Assembly: GCA_913020115.1 (NCBI GenBank)
Contig: CAJWBQ010000001.1
Span: forward strand, 62,001-126,000
Source: an uncultured Cellvibrionales bacterium
GTDB taxonomy: Bacteria > Pseudomonadota > Gammaproteobacteria > Pseudomonadales > Cellvibrionaceae
Length of the DNA: 64,000 bases
Direction of reading: 5' to 3'
Made by a program: the position numbers and the translations under genes. This document shows positions 45,339-54,821 of the stretch, piece by piece (positions within the stretch are counted from its first letter, which is position 1; each line of letters starts with the position of its first letter). Under the pieces are notes generated by a model, which was not told where the DNA came from, made no database searches, and saw only the letters and a list, made by a program, of their open reading frames with translations.

Positions 45339-46389
45339 GATGAAGGTCCGCCATGGGCAATACCTTCACCGTCGTGAGCAAGGCGTGGGCGGCGGTGTGC
45401 TCAGTCAGGGCGTCAGCCGCCAGCAGAATCGCGCCCGCAGTCCAGGTGGTTTTCTCTTCGGGCCAGATGGCCTTGTCGGGAAAAACGTACCCGGTCCAGT
45501 ACCCGCCATCGCCATCTAAAAACTGATGTAGCCAACTGTATACAGCCACTGCGCGGGCATGATCTCCGGCGGCGAGTAGGGCCATAGTCAATTCGCAAGA
45601 CTCGGCAACCGTCACCCAGGGCTCATCGCTCACACAGCGACAGCCCAAGCCGTCCTCTACAAATTCATCCCAGCGTTGTTCGATACGCTTGCGGGCTTCC
45701 GCGCCGCGAATAACGCCTGCAATAATGGGGTAAAACCAGTCCATGGAATAGCGAGCTTTACTTTCCCAGGTGCGATCGAAACACTCTGGGTGAAAATGCA
45801 AAGTATTTTCCAGGCGCTGGCGAGCCTCGGCCCACAGGGGCTTGGGCATGTCTAAGCTGCTGGCGATGTTGAGCGCACACTCCAGGCTTTTATAGATAGA
45901 CGAGCACGCGGTTACAAGCGCATCTCGCCGGGGCTCGCCGTCATTGTTCACGGCCCAGTATATTTCACCCGTGTCTGCTTGATGACTCAGAACAAAATCT
46001 ATGGCTCGCTCAATCATCGGGAAGCGGGCATTGAGAAAGTCGAGGTCTTGGGTGATTAGAAAGTGGTGCCACACGCCGGTTGCGCAATAGGCAATGAAAT
46101 TGGTCTCGCGGCGGTCACCTTTTATGGGTTCATTGCCCTCGTAGTGAGCCCACCAACTGCCGTCTTCGAGTTGCTGTTCGGCCAACCACTGGTAAGCGGC
46201 TTCAGCTTGAGTATATTCACCACCGATAGACAGGCCCATCGCGGCTTCAATATGGTCCCAAGGGTCTGTTTTGCCGTTTGGAAACCAAGGAATAGCGCCA
46301 TCTGCGCTTTGTACACTCAAGATATAGTCAATGGTGGGCCGCAGCAGAGTTTCTGGGAACAGCCCCTTACTTAGATATAAACCCTTCAC
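45325..46389 (-). CDS. Alpha/alpha-toroid protein (prenyltransferase/terpene-cyclase-like)
   Basis: 354 residues with repeated helical pairs and QxxDGxxxW-type motifs (SVQSADGAIPWFPNGKTDPWDHIEAA; QQLEDGSWWAHY; QFLDGDGGYWTGY). This fold is shared by squalene cyclases, prenyltransferase beta subunits and some glycosidases. Databases often call relatives 'prenyltransferase', but the position between a sugar methyltransferase and an acyltransferase suggests a polysaccharide-acting role, for example a glycosidase. It lacks a signal peptide. Function undetermined. Confidence 0.65.
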   Translation of the reverse strand: MKGLYLSKGLFPETLLRPTIDYILSVQSADGAIPWFPNGKTDPWDHIEAAMGLSIGGEYTQAEAAYQWLAEQQLEDGSWWAHYEGNEPIKGDRRETNFIAYCATGVWHHFLITQDLDFLNARFPMIERAIDFVLSHQADTGEIYWAVNNDGEPRRDALVTACSSIYKSLECALNIASSLDMPKPLWAEARQRLENTLHFHPECFDRTWESKARYSMDWFYPIIAGVIRGAEARKRIEQRWDEFVEDGLGCRCVSDEPWVTVAESCELTMALLAAGDHARAVAVYSWLHQFLDGDGGYWTGYVFPDKAIWPEEKTTWTAGAILLAADALTEHTAAHALLTTVKVLPMADLHLAQK

Positions 46390-47105
46390 AGAGAGGCGTC
46401 CCTTTTAAAATACATGACGACACTTTTACCTAAAATGGGATTGAGCAGCCGTTCTAGGTTTTGTGTGAGCCAGGGTTTTTTCATTAAGTCCCACACCAGC
46501 ATTCGATGATAGGTTTTTACCAGCCATTGTTCGTCCCCTTTCTCCCAGAACAAACACTTTAGCCACCAATAGGGCGAGTGCAAGGCGTGTGCCCAGTGTC
46601 GAGCATAACGGCTGAGGCCATAAGTTTCGACTTCTCGATGTAGCGCATCTGCCTTGAAAATTCGAATGTGACCGCCTTTGACTAGGTGGTAGGCCTCACT
46701 CAGTTGCCAGCATATCTTCTCGGGCCAGGACCTTGGAACGCTAATTGCGAGCAGGCCGTCTGGTTTGAGCAGGCGATCAATTTCGCCCAGCATCGCTTTG
46801 TAGTCGGGAATGTGTTCTAGCACTTCCGAGCAGATGATTTTGTCGAAACTGTTGTCTGCAAAAGGCAGAGCCAAGCCATTTGCACAAAATAGCGCAAACT
46901 GCTTGTTTGGGTTCTCAGCTTCGGCAAAATCCTGAAAGCGTTGTTGAGCTGTGCTCAAGTCTTTTTGGCTAAGGTCTACGCCGACCACATCAATATGCTC
47001 GTGGAGAATATAGGCGCTGATGCAGTGGCGGCCTTCACCACAGCCTAAATCTAGAACTCGGTCACCCGGCTGCAAATCTAGACGTTTAAAATCAATGGTT
47101 AACAT
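46386..47105 (-). CDS. Class I SAM-dependent methyltransferase
   Basis: 239 residues. Motif I VLDLGCGEGRHCISAYIL, acidic VVGVDLSQKDL and motif IV FDKIICSEVLEHIPDYKAMLGEIDRLLKPDGLLAISVPR. Probably methylates a polysaccharide sugar or lipid carrier product, given its 4-bp ATGA overlap with the toroid-protein gene and 7-bp overlap with the glycosyltransferase gene. Confidence 0.85.
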   Translation of the reverse strand: MLTIDFKRLDLQPGDRVLDLGCGEGRHCISAYILHEHIDVVGVDLSQKDLSTAQQRFQDFAEAENPNKQFALFCANGLALPFADNSFDKIICSEVLEHIPDYKAMLGEIDRLLKPDGLLAISVPRSWPEKICWQLSEAYHLVKGGHIRIFKADALHREVETYGLSRYARHWAHALHSPYWWLKCLFWEKGDEQWLVKTYHRMLVWDLMKKPWLTQNLERLLNPILGKSVVMYFKRDASL

Positions 47106-48433
47106 TTAGTCGTTTGGGCCTTAATTATGTTGTTGTAGTAGTGACTAAGGCGCCGGGCTTTTACGGCCCAGCTGAACTTCTCTTGAATACGTTGGCGGCC
47201 TGCAAGGCCAAAAGCTCGCCGTTTATCAGGGTGCTTGAGCATATGCTCAATAGCCTCGGCTAAGGCCAGATCGTTGGCCTTAGGTACAATTAAACCTGCA
47301 TCGCCCACAACTTCGGGTAATGCGCCGCCATCGCTGGAGATTACCGGGGTTTCACAGGCCATAGCTTCACCGGCCGGTAAACCAAAGCCTTCATAAAGCG
47401 AGGGAGAAATAGCCATCGTCGCCCGATTGTAGTGCTCCACTAGGCTTTCCGTGCTGATGCCAGAGACAAACTCTACTGCTGACATTAGTTGGAGTTTTTG
47501 CAGTCGTCTCTCAGTATCACCGCCTAAGCGTAGTTTTCCAATGATCAGAAGCTTGAGTTCTGGATATTGAGGACGCAGCAGCGCGAGGGCTTCCAGTAAA
47601 TAGCGCAGCCCTTTTAGAGGCTGGTCGGCTGAAGCGGTGGTAATTAAAAGATGTTCTTCACGCTCAATATGGGGAAGGGCGCAAAACACCTCGGTGTCGA
47701 TACCGTTGTACATAAGATCAATGGTTTCGATCGGCCTTTTGAATTCCGAGGCAATATCCTCTCGAGACTGCTCTGAAACAGTAATTATGTGCTTGAGCTT
47801 TTTGACTACGCTGGCCTGCATATTCAAAAAGGAGTGCCAGCGACGAATTAACAGACGCTGCTTCCAGTTTTGGGCGGCGTCTAGGGCGAGTCTTCGATCA
47901 CGGGTTATGGGGTGGTGTACTGTGGCCACCGTAGGCAAGCCAGAGGTCTGTAAGCTGAGCAGGCCATAGGCTAAGCACTGGTTGTCGTGAACAATGTCGT
48001 ACTGATGGCTTTGATTCTTTAGATACTTAACCACACGCCGACCAAAGGTATAAGGCTCAGCAAAGCCGCCAGTGAGCATGGTAAACCACTCAAAAGTATC
48101 ACTGAAAGACTTGAGGTGACGTGGCCGGAGGGCTGTAACGTGATCTTTGGCCGCAAACAGGTCCAGGCTGGGCATTTTGATCAGGTTCACTCTGGGGTCG
48201 AGTTCAGGGTATGGTTGCCCTGATATAACGTCCACTTTATGGCCAAGGTCAACCAAGGCCTTGCTCAAATAATTGATGTAGATACCCTGGCCACCCACAT
48301 GGGGGTGGCTGCGGTAGCCCAGCAAACAGATATTAAAGGTATCGCCCTCATAAGCGGCGGCATTTGGCACCGTATCTTTTGAGAGTTTGTGAACAAGCGA
48401 CGTGTTGGCTTCAATAGATTGGAGTGCGGTCAT
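47099..48433 (-). CDS. Glycosyltransferase family 4
   Basis: 444 residues in the GT-B fold. The N-terminal half has GYRSHPHVGGQGIYINYLSKALVDLGHKVDVIS; the C-terminal half has TTASADQPLKGLRYLLEAL, ISPSLYEGFGLPAGEAMACETPVISSDGGALPEVVGDAGLIV with the retaining GT4 E-x7-E pattern. It adds a sugar during surface or exopolysaccharide synthesis and heads the four-gene minus-strand cluster. Confidence 0.92.
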   Translation of the reverse strand: MTALQSIEANTSLVHKLSKDTVPNAAAYEGDTFNICLLGYRSHPHVGGQGIYINYLSKALVDLGHKVDVISGQPYPELDPRVNLIKMPSLDLFAAKDHVTALRPRHLKSFSDTFEWFTMLTGGFAEPYTFGRRVVKYLKNQSHQYDIVHDNQCLAYGLLSLQTSGLPTVATVHHPITRDRRLALDAAQNWKQRLLIRRWHSFLNMQASVVKKLKHIITVSEQSREDIASEFKRPIETIDLMYNGIDTEVFCALPHIEREEHLLITTASADQPLKGLRYLLEALALLRPQYPELKLLIIGKLRLGGDTERRLQKLQLMSAVEFVSGISTESLVEHYNRATMAISPSLYEGFGLPAGEAMACETPVISSDGGALPEVVGDAGLIVPKANDLALAEAIEHMLKHPDKRRAFGLAGRQRIQEKFSWAVKARRLSHYYNNIIKAQTTKC

Positions 48434-48478
48434 AAAGTGTTAGCTTGGCAAGTGATTCAGGCCATGCTAATACAAAAG

Positions 48479-48524
48479 TTGGCGCTGATTGAATGGCCCG
48501 ATTATAGGGCCGCGCTGGCGCCAA
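48479..48524. other. Nested inverted repeat upstream of the glycosyltransferase operon
   Basis: TTGGCGC (48479-48485) pairs with GCGCCAA (48518-48524), enclosing GGCCC/GGGCC. It lies about 45 bp before the glycosyltransferase start (minus strand). Could be an operator or transcript leader fold. The remainder of the 300-bp gap shows nothing definite. Confidence 0.4.
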
Positions 48525-48733
48525 GGCCAATTACGAGGCCTTATTGTGCCCGCTTATTTGTGAACTATCAGTCATTTGGCGATTTAATGCGCTAATACCC
48601 TTCCTATTTGTATTGAAATTGGTGACAATCAGGCTTGGTTGTAGCCCTGCTCAGGAGAGATCAGTCAGCCTTCCAAAGAACAACACATGCCATCGGACCG
48701 GATAAAAAAACCAATAATCGTGGGTCTAAGTGC

Positions 48734-49066
48734 GTGAATGATAAAAAAGTAAGCGCCAGATTAACGGCTAATAACCGTGGTTTGGTGATTGATATAGTGG
48801 GCCGTCTCAGCCTAGATATCCATCGTGAGTTTCGTTCAGTCTATGAATCTTCCCCGAAATGTGAGCGCTATGCGGTCAATTTACAACGCTGCGTTGGAAT
48901 CGACAGTAGTGGTTTGGGAATGCTATTGATTCTGCGGGATTTTGCGGGTCTGAACAAAGACAATATGCTGATTGTGAATTGTCCGTCTCGGCTAGGAAAG
49001 CTCCTAGGTATGGCGAAATTTGATCAGCTATTTACCGTCCAAAATCTCAATCAGGGCATCCACTAG
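48734..49066 (+). CDS. STAS-domain protein (anti-sigma-antagonist-like)
   Basis: 110 residues from a GTG at 48734. The STAS pattern is clear: LVIDIVGRLSLDIHREFRSVYESSPKCERYAVNLQRCVGIDSSGLGMLLILRDF. The serine of GIDSSGLGMLL is where SpoIIAA-type antagonists are phosphorylated. A partner kinase or phosphatase is not in the window. It may regulate the divergent polysaccharide operon (speculative). Upstream in-frame starts exist but add a non-conserved extension. Confidence 0.85.
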   Translation: MNDKKVSARLTANNRGLVIDIVGRLSLDIHREFRSVYESSPKCERYAVNLQRCVGIDSSGLGMLLILRDFAGLNKDNMLIVNCPSRLGKLLGMAKFDQLFTVQNLNQGIH

Positions 49067-49172
49067 GCTTCTAGGCGTGCTTTAAGGTGTAATCATACGT
49101 CTCTCTACTGGCGTGCCTTGGCCTGCAAGCGATATAATCCCGTTTCAATTTTTTACGGCAACGGAGACCATT

Positions 49173-49766
49173 ATGTCGGAGCGCGCAGCAAAGCTGAGTC
49201 GCAACACCCTTGAAACCCAGATAGACGTTACTGTTAATTTGGACGGTAAAGGCAAGGCGAGTTTTGACACAGGTGTTCCCTTTCTAGAGCACATGATGGA
49301 CCAAATTGCCCGTCACGGCATGATTGACATGACCGTTCGCTGTAAAGGCGATACCCATATTGATGACCACCATACCGTTGAAGATATTGGCATTACCCTC
49401 GGTCAGGCCATTGATAAAGCGCTGGGTGACAAAAAGGGCATCCGTCGTTATGGGCACGCCTATGTGCCGCTGGACGAAGCCTTATCTCGGGTGGTCATTG
49501 ATTTTTCTGGTCGCCCTGGCTTGGTGATGGAGGTCCCTTTTACCCAAAAACGGGTGGGTAACTTTGATACTGAGTTGTTTTGGGAGTTTTTTCAGGGTTT
49601 CGTAAATCACGCCAACGTAAGCCTGCACATTGACTGCCTGCGTGGCTTCAATGCTCACCATCAGATTGAAACTGTGTTTAAAGCATTTGGTCGCGCCCTG
49701 CGCATGGCCCTGGAAGAAGACCCTCGCATGGCTGGCATAATGCCTTCTACTAAAGGCAGCTTATGA
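49173..49766 (+). CDS. hisB: Imidazoleglycerol-phosphate dehydratase
   Basis: Sixth-step histidine enzyme, monofunctional form of 197 residues from the ATG at 49173 (GGAG upstream). Metal-binding motifs [24 protein letters not shown] and [22 protein letters not shown] overlap with hisH. Confidence 0.97.
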   Translation: MSERAAKLSRNTLETQIDVTVNLDGKGKASFDTGVPFLEHMMDQIARHGMIDMTVRCKGDTHIDDHHTVEDIGITLGQAIDKALGDKKGIRRYGHAYVPLDEALSRVVIDFSGRPGLVMEVPFTQKRVGNFDTELFWEFFQGFVNHANVSLHIDCLRGFNAHHQIETVFKAFGRALRMALEEDPRMAGIMPSTKGSL

Positions 49767-50440
49767 GTTCCAATAAAATTGTTGTTATAGATTATGGCAT
49801 GGGTAACTTGCACTCAGTGGCCAGTGCGCTTGAACATGTCGCACCCACGGCGGAAGTGGTGATCAGTGCAGACCCTGAGGTAGTGCGCAGTGCAGACCGA
49901 GTTATTTTTCCCGGTGTCGGTGCTATTCGCGATTGTGTTGCGGCGATACGCGATACGGGTGTCGATGCAGTAGTTGCCGAATTTATCGCCAGTGGCAAGC
50001 CGCTGCTAGCAATTTGTGTTGGTATGCAGGCGCTGCTAGAGCACTCTGAAGAAAACCAGGGCGTCAGTTGCCTGGGCTTGCTCGAAGGCAAGGTTCGCTT
50101 CTTTGGTGCCAAGTTACACGACGCGACGGGGCTGCATTTAAAGGTGCCGCACATGGGTTGGAACCAAGTGCAGCAGCAATCTGCACATCCCTTATGGCAG
50201 GGTATTGAGCAGGGCTCGCGTTTTTACTTTGTGCACAGTTTTTATGTTGAGCGCGAGAGCGTGTCGAGTCATGCCATTGCCGCCAGCTGCGATTACAGTA
50301 AAGAGTTTGTGGCAGCCTTGAGCAAAGACAACGTATTTGCGGTGCAATTTCACCCTGAAAAAAGCCACACGGCGGGTTTGCAGCTCTTGCGCAACTTTTC
50401 AGAGTGGGATCTTAATCACAATAGTGTGGAAACGATTTAA
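49763..50440 (+). CDS. hisH: Imidazole glycerol phosphate synthase glutaminase subunit
   Basis: Glutaminase supplying ammonia to HisF, 225 residues. [15 protein letters not shown], nucleophile [17 protein letters not shown] (Cys about residue 85) and catalytic [10 protein letters not shown]. Its stop shares one base with the hisF start, giving coupled translation of the two synthase subunits. Confidence 0.97.
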   Translation: MSSNKIVVIDYGMGNLHSVASALEHVAPTAEVVISADPEVVRSADRVIFPGVGAIRDCVAAIRDTGVDAVVAEFIASGKPLLAICVGMQALLEHSEENQGVSCLGLLEGKVRFFGAKLHDATGLHLKVPHMGWNQVQQQSAHPLWQGIEQGSRFYFVHSFYVERESVSSHAIAASCDYSKEFVAALSKDNVFAVQFHPEKSHTAGLQLLRNFSEWDLNHNSVETI

Positions 50441-51213
50441 TGGCATTAGCAAAACGTATTATTCCCTGTTTGGATGTCGATAACGGTCGCGTTGTTAAGG
50501 GCGTGCAGTTCGTTGATATTCGAGACGCAGGCGACCCAGTAGAAGTGGCCCGCCGTTACAATGAGCAAGGCGCAGATGAAATCACTTTTCTCGACATCAC
50601 CGCCACTCATGAAGGCCGCGCGACGACGGTGCATACGGTTGAGCGTATGGCCAGTGAGGTGTTCATCCCCTTAACGGTGGGTGGCGGTATTCGCACGGTA
50701 GATGATATTCGCACCATGCTAAACGCCGGCGCTGATAAGGTTGGAATTAATTCTGCGGCAGTGACAAATCCTGATTTTGTTCGGGCTGCCTCCGATCGTT
50801 TTGGCGCACAGTGTATTGTCGTGGCAATTGATGCTAAAAAAGTGAGTGCGCCGGGGGAGTTAAACCGCTGGGAGATATTTACTCACGGGGGCCGCAATCC
50901 CACAGGTATTGACGCCATTGCTTGGGCGGAAAAAATGGCTCTGTTTGGTGCCGGTGAAATTCTGCTCACCAGCATGGATCGCGACGGCACCAAAAACGGA
51001 TTTGATTTGGATATTACTCGGGCTATTAGTGACTGTGTTGATATCCCGGTGATTGCGTCTGGCGGAGTGGGAAATTTACAACACTTGGCCGATGGGGTAA
51101 TCGAAGGCAAAGCCGATGCGGTTTTGGCGGCGAGTATATTTCATTTCGGCGAGTATTCGGTGATGGAAGCTAAAGAGTATATGGCTGCGCAAGGGATTGA
51201 GATGCGCTTGTAA
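50440..51213 (+). CDS. hisF: Imidazole glycerol phosphate synthase cyclase subunit
   Basis: TIM-barrel cyclase, 257 residues: [24 protein letters not shown], the catalytic aspartates in CLDVD and [15 protein letters not shown], and [13 protein letters not shown]. The start motif [15 protein letters not shown] distinguishes it from HisA. In many gammaproteobacteria hisA lies between hisH and hisF; here it is absent. Confidence 0.97.
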   Translation: MALAKRIIPCLDVDNGRVVKGVQFVDIRDAGDPVEVARRYNEQGADEITFLDITATHEGRATTVHTVERMASEVFIPLTVGGGIRTVDDIRTMLNAGADKVGINSAAVTNPDFVRAASDRFGAQCIVVAIDAKKVSAPGELNRWEIFTHGGRNPTGIDAIAWAEKMALFGAGEILLTSMDRDGTKNGFDLDITRAISDCVDIPVIASGGVGNLQHLADGVIEGKADAVLAASIFHFGEYSVMEAKEYMAAQGIEMRL

Positions 51214-51272
51214 GCTGACTGGCGCACTGTCCAAATCTATTCTCAGGCTTTTATCACATATAATTTTAGGAG

Positions 51273-51677
51273 ATGCAGTTGGACCTCGATAGTAAGTTGG
51301 AATTGACCTATAGCGTAGAAACTAAGGATTTAGCATCGGCACTTTCAGCGGATGAGCAAGATGCTTTTCCGGCGGTACTGGCAACGTCCAGAATGGTTGC
51401 GCTTATGGAGCTGGCCGCGGCTCGTCTAATGAAACCCCTATTAGGTGAGGGTGAATTATCGGTTGGGGTTAACGTCAGTATCAATCATTTGGCTGCAACG
51501 CCTAATGATGAAGAGGTTAAGGCGCTGGCAGTGTTTAAAGGGATGGAAGGCAAGTTGTACAAATTTGAAGTTGAGCTACACGACAATGGCGGCCTAGCCG
51601 GCAGTGGCACTCACACCCGAGCCATTGTGAAAACGGAACGCTTGCTCCAGAGTGCAATGGGTCGGGTGAAAGCTTAG
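51273..51677 (+). CDS. FlK-like hot-dog thioesterase
   Basis: 134 residues of single hot-dog fold. LATSRMVALMELAAARLMKPLL and VSINHLAATPNDEEVKALAVF carry a Thr, Glu and His in the positions of the FlK (fluoroacetyl-CoA thioesterase) catalytic triad. It probably hydrolyses a small acyl-CoA; the substrate is unknown and fluoroacetate is not implied. It follows the his genes by 60 bp on the same strand. Confidence 0.75.
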   Translation: MQLDLDSKLELTYSVETKDLASALSADEQDAFPAVLATSRMVALMELAAARLMKPLLGEGELSVGVNVSINHLAATPNDEEVKALAVFKGMEGKLYKFEVELHDNGGLAGSGTHTRAIVKTERLLQSAMGRVKA

Positions 51678-51695
51678 AGTTGTGGGTCTCGAGTA

Positions 51696-53300
51696 CTACG
51701 CTACGCGTTGTATGTCGGTCTGGCTCGCTAAATACTCATCATAAGTACCTTGGTAATCAATCACCTGCTGATCTTTTATTTCCACCACTCGTGTGGCGAG
51801 AGATGAGACAAATTCACGGTCATGACTAACAAATATTAAAGTGCCTTCATATTGGGCTAGAGCGCTATTGAGTGCTTCAATGGCTTCCATGTCTAGGTGG
51901 TTTGTTGGCTCGTCCATGATGAGTACATTGGTGTCCATCATCATTAGTTTGCCAAAGAGCAGTCTGTTTTTTTCTCCACCGGAGCACACTCGCGCTTTCT
52001 TGTTAGCGTCATCGGCGGTGAAGAGTAGGCGGCCTAACATGCCCCGTACCATTAGGTCGTCATGTTTGGGTGTGCGCCATTGTGACATCCACTCAAACAA
52101 GGTCAGGTCACTGTCGAAATCACTTGTGCTATCTTGAGGGCAATAACCCACAATGGCATTCTCAGACCACTTTACAAGGCCCTCGTTTGCTTTGATTTCA
52201 TTGACCAGACAGCGCAGGAAGGTCGTCTTACCAGCACCGTTGCCGCCAATTACGGCAAGCTTAGCACCGGCTTCCAATATTAAATTGCCCTTGCTGAATA
52301 AACTTTCGCCGTCAAAACCGTGAGCCACATTTTCTAGAACTAAGGCCTGGCGGTGTAATTTTTTACACTGCTTCATGCTGATGGATGGCGTGGCGCGACT
52401 TGAGGCTTTCACTTCGTCGAGAACTATTTTGTCCATTTTCTTGGCGCGGGAGCTGGCCTGCTTAGCCTTTGATGCGTTGGCAGAAAAACGATTCACAAAG
52501 GCTTGTAGTTCGTCTATCTCTGCGCTTTTTTTCGAATTCTCTGTTTCTAGTTGCTCGCGAATTAAGGTTGATGCGGCAACAAAATATTCGTAGTTCCCTG
52601 GATAAACGCGCAGCTCGCCGTAGTCTATGTCGGCCATGTGAGTACAGACGGAATTCAAAAAGTGACGATCGTGAGAGATGATAATCATGGTGCTTTTGCG
52701 TTGATTTAACGCTGTTGCTAGCCAGTTGATTGTGTCGATGTCCAAGTTGTTAGTGGGCTCGTCCAACAGTAAAATTTCAGGGTTGGCAAACAGAGCCTGG
52801 GCCAGTAAAACTCGCAACTTCCAGCCGGGTGCCACTTGCTGCATTAGGCCGAAATGAAATTCTTCTTCAATACCAGCTTCCAGCAATATTTCGCCGGCGC
52901 GACTTTCGGCGCTGTAGCCATCCATCTCTGCAAATTGGGTTTCGAGCTCAGCAACTCTCATGCCGGCTTCATCAGACATTTCGGTCTGTGCATAGATGCT
53001 GTCGCGCTCCTGCTTAACTTTCCACAGCTCTACATCGCCCATGATAACCGTGTCCACGACACTGTATTGCTCGAAGGCAAATTGGTCTTGGCTGAGTGTG
53101 CCTACTTTGTAGCCCGGAGTGACCGAAACGTTTCCGGAGGTAGGCGTTAGCTCACCGCTGAGAATTTTCATGAAGGTTGATTTACCGCAGCCATTGGCGC
53201 CAATTAGGCCATAGCGATTGCCGTTGTCGAATTTGGCGGAGATGTTTTCAAACAAAGGCTCAGCGCCAAACTGCATGGTGATGTTTGCGGTAGATATCAA
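51696..53300 (-). CDS. ybiT: ABC-F ATPase YbiT
   Basis: 534 residues with two ATP-binding cassettes and no membrane helices. Walker [10 protein letters not shown] and GGNGAGKTT; signature-like [16 protein letters not shown] and [15 protein letters not shown]; Walker [14 protein letters not shown] and [14 protein letters not shown] linker between cassettes (about residues 240-320) is typical of ABC-F translation factors that act on the ribosome. The N-terminus and length fit YbiT rather than EttA or Uup. Confidence 0.93.
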   Translation of the reverse strand: MISTANITMQFGAEPLFENISAKFDNGNRYGLIGANGCGKSTFMKILSGELTPTSGNVSVTPGYKVGTLSQDQFAFEQYSVVDTVIMGDVELWKVKQERDSIYAQTEMSDEAGMRVAELETQFAEMDGYSAESRAGEILLEAGIEEEFHFGLMQQVAPGWKLRVLLAQALFANPEILLLDEPTNNLDIDTINWLATALNQRKSTMIIISHDRHFLNSVCTHMADIDYGELRVYPGNYEYFVAASTLIREQLETENSKKSAEIDELQAFVNRFSANASKAKQASSRAKKMDKIVLDEVKASSRATPSISMKQCKKLHRQALVLENVAHGFDGESLFSKGNLILEAGAKLAVIGGNGAGKTTFLRCLVNEIKANEGLVKWSENAIVGYCPQDSTSDFDSDLTLFEWMSQWRTPKHDDLMVRGMLGRLLFTADDANKKARVCSGGEKNRLLFGKLMMMDTNVLIMDEPTNHLDMEAIEALNSALAQYEGTLIFVSHDREFVSSLATRVVEIKDQQVIDYQGTYDEYLASQTDIQRVA

Positions 53301-53436
53301 GGGAGTCTTCCTGGAAGCTTACAAGTATAGGATGTATACCGGCAGTTGCCTTTAGCGCCTGAGGGTGTACACAAGGGGGCGCACTATAGAGAGTGTGGGG
53401 CTAAATGTCGAGGAAAATTGTACATAATTCAAGCAG

Positions 53437-53485
53437 AAAAACCACTTGCTAGTGTCTTAAGAGTGACGCTAGCGAGTGGCTTTTT
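53437..53485. terminator. Strong stem-loop terminator, T-runs on both sides
   Basis: 53442-53456 pairs with 53465-53479 (15 bp, two T.G pairs on the plus strand). TTTTT follows on each strand. Lies between the DUF6316 gene and ybiT, both minus strand. Confidence 0.85.
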
Positions 53486-53513
53486 AATACTTGCGAAGCG
53501 GAGAGCTTGTGGC

Positions 53514-53747
53514 TTATGCCGCAACTCTCGCACACTGTTTAAAGGCTTGCACAACCTTGTCGTCTGCAGCGCAAATAAACTCTATAAATTCTGCGACGCC
53601 TTGCTCGGCCTGAATGCAGGAGTCAAATGGGCCGATATTCACACCTTCTCGAGTGGTGTAATACCAATAGTGTTCCATTTGGAAAAAACGCTGGTTACGG
53701 ATGGCGTGAGTTTCACTTTCACCGTTCCTGTTTGACATCATGGTCAT
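53514..53747 (-). CDS. Small DUF6316-type protein
   Basis: 77 residues with the pattern RFFQMEHYWYYTTREGVNIGPFDSCIQAEQGVAEFIEFI, which I recognise from a small conserved family in Pseudomonas and Cellvibrio relatives. Function unknown. GGAG lies nine bases before the first of several N-terminal methionines. Monocistronic, with a strong terminator downstream. Confidence 0.75.
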   Translation of the reverse strand: MTMMSNRNGESETHAIRNQRFFQMEHYWYYTTREGVNIGPFDSCIQAEQGVAEFIEFICAADDKVVQAFKQCARVAA

Positions 53748-53870
53748 AACATCAACTCCGCTGTTTTTGTTGCTCTAACTTTACCCGCTTTCTGGGTGAG
53801 AGCAATGTTTTTAATGCCTTTTCGCCGATGTACATGCGGTATTCACTGGCTTAAGCGTAGCGCATATTCC

Positions 53871-54797
53871 TTACTCTGCGAGTAATTTGATGCTTGCGGC
53901 GGTACCTAGGTGCATATACGGGAAAAGAGGCGCCGGATTTTCGTAATCTTGAGGTGCCAAATAAAACGGAATGGGGGCGGGTTCTTGAGGTGGCTCGGGG
54001 CTTGAGTTTGTCAATAGAGACGATATGGAGACCAGCTCAATATTCAGTAAGTTAAGTTCGGGGATCGCTTTTGTTAGATAAGCGAGCGTTTCGGGATAAG
54101 GGTGGCCGATCCCTACGGCTTGCCCCTGGCTCGTCGCAATTCTTAGCAACCTTTGAAATTGTCGCTCAATGAAAGCCTCGTTGCGCTCATGGTCGAGAAA
54201 AATGTCTCGTTTCAAGGTGGGCAGGGCCTGATTGCGGGCGCTTTGCCATGCTACGCTATCGGCTGAAGTGCGGCTGTCGACAAAATACAGTTGTTGGGCT
54301 TTTAGCTCGCCCATTAACCACGACATGGCGGGTGCCTGCTGGGTGAGTAAGCTACCCATGTGGTTGTTTAGCCCCTGAATGTGGGGCACAGAATCTATAC
54401 TCTCACGCAGCCGCGATATAAAGGTTTCACGGTTCATATCCTCGGTGAGCGCACCGGGTTCCATTGGCGTACCCTTGATGTTGGACATCGGCGCATGCAG
54501 CATCAGTTCTTTGCCCTGTTTGTGGGCTAGATTAGCAAGACGAGTGGCATTGGGTGTAAATGGAATAACCGCGAGCGTTACGGCGCCTGGTAGGTTGATA
54601 CTGCGCTTTCCATGGCCGTAGTGGTAACCAATGTCATCAATAATGATGGCGATTCGGGCCTTTGTGGGCGGGCTGTAGCCTGGCTCGGAAGCCTCGGCGG
54701 CTTGTGTGCCGTGGGCGAGCATTGAGAGAGGCAATAATAGCCTCAATACCCCCTTAATAATTGAGGTGTTGAGGCTTGGTCGATTAGCTGTAGTCAT
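53871..54797 (-). CDS. yibQ: Divergent polysaccharide deacetylase, YibQ family
   Basis: 308 residues with a signal or membrane anchor (GVLRLLLPLSMLAHGTQA). The deacetylase-like barrel shows ARIAIIIDDIGYHYGHG, VTLAVIPFTPNATRLA, ELMLHAPMSN, LNNHMGSLLT and AVGIGHPYPETLAYL. Periplasmic; presumed to act on an envelope glycan, unproven. The cluster gpmI-envC-ctpA-yibQ is conserved in gammaproteobacteria. Confidence 0.92.
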   Translation of the reverse strand: MTTANRPSLNTSIIKGVLRLLLPLSMLAHGTQAAEASEPGYSPPTKARIAIIIDDIGYHYGHGKRSINLPGAVTLAVIPFTPNATRLANLAHKQGKELMLHAPMSNIKGTPMEPGALTEDMNRETFISRLRESIDSVPHIQGLNNHMGSLLTQQAPAMSWLMGELKAQQLYFVDSRTSADSVAWQSARNQALPTLKRDIFLDHERNEAFIERQFQRLLRIATSQGQAVGIGHPYPETLAYLTKAIPELNLLNIELVSISSLLTNSSPEPPQEPAPIPFYLAPQDYENPAPLFPYMHLGTAASIKLLAE

Positions 54798-54821
54798 TCT
54801 TGCGAGTATGGGCCGTTTTCA

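Noticed and set aside
53346..53735. 129-residue plus-strand frame across the terminator and the DUF6316 gene
   Set aside because: It runs antisense through a strong terminator and a recognisable small gene; a shadow frame.
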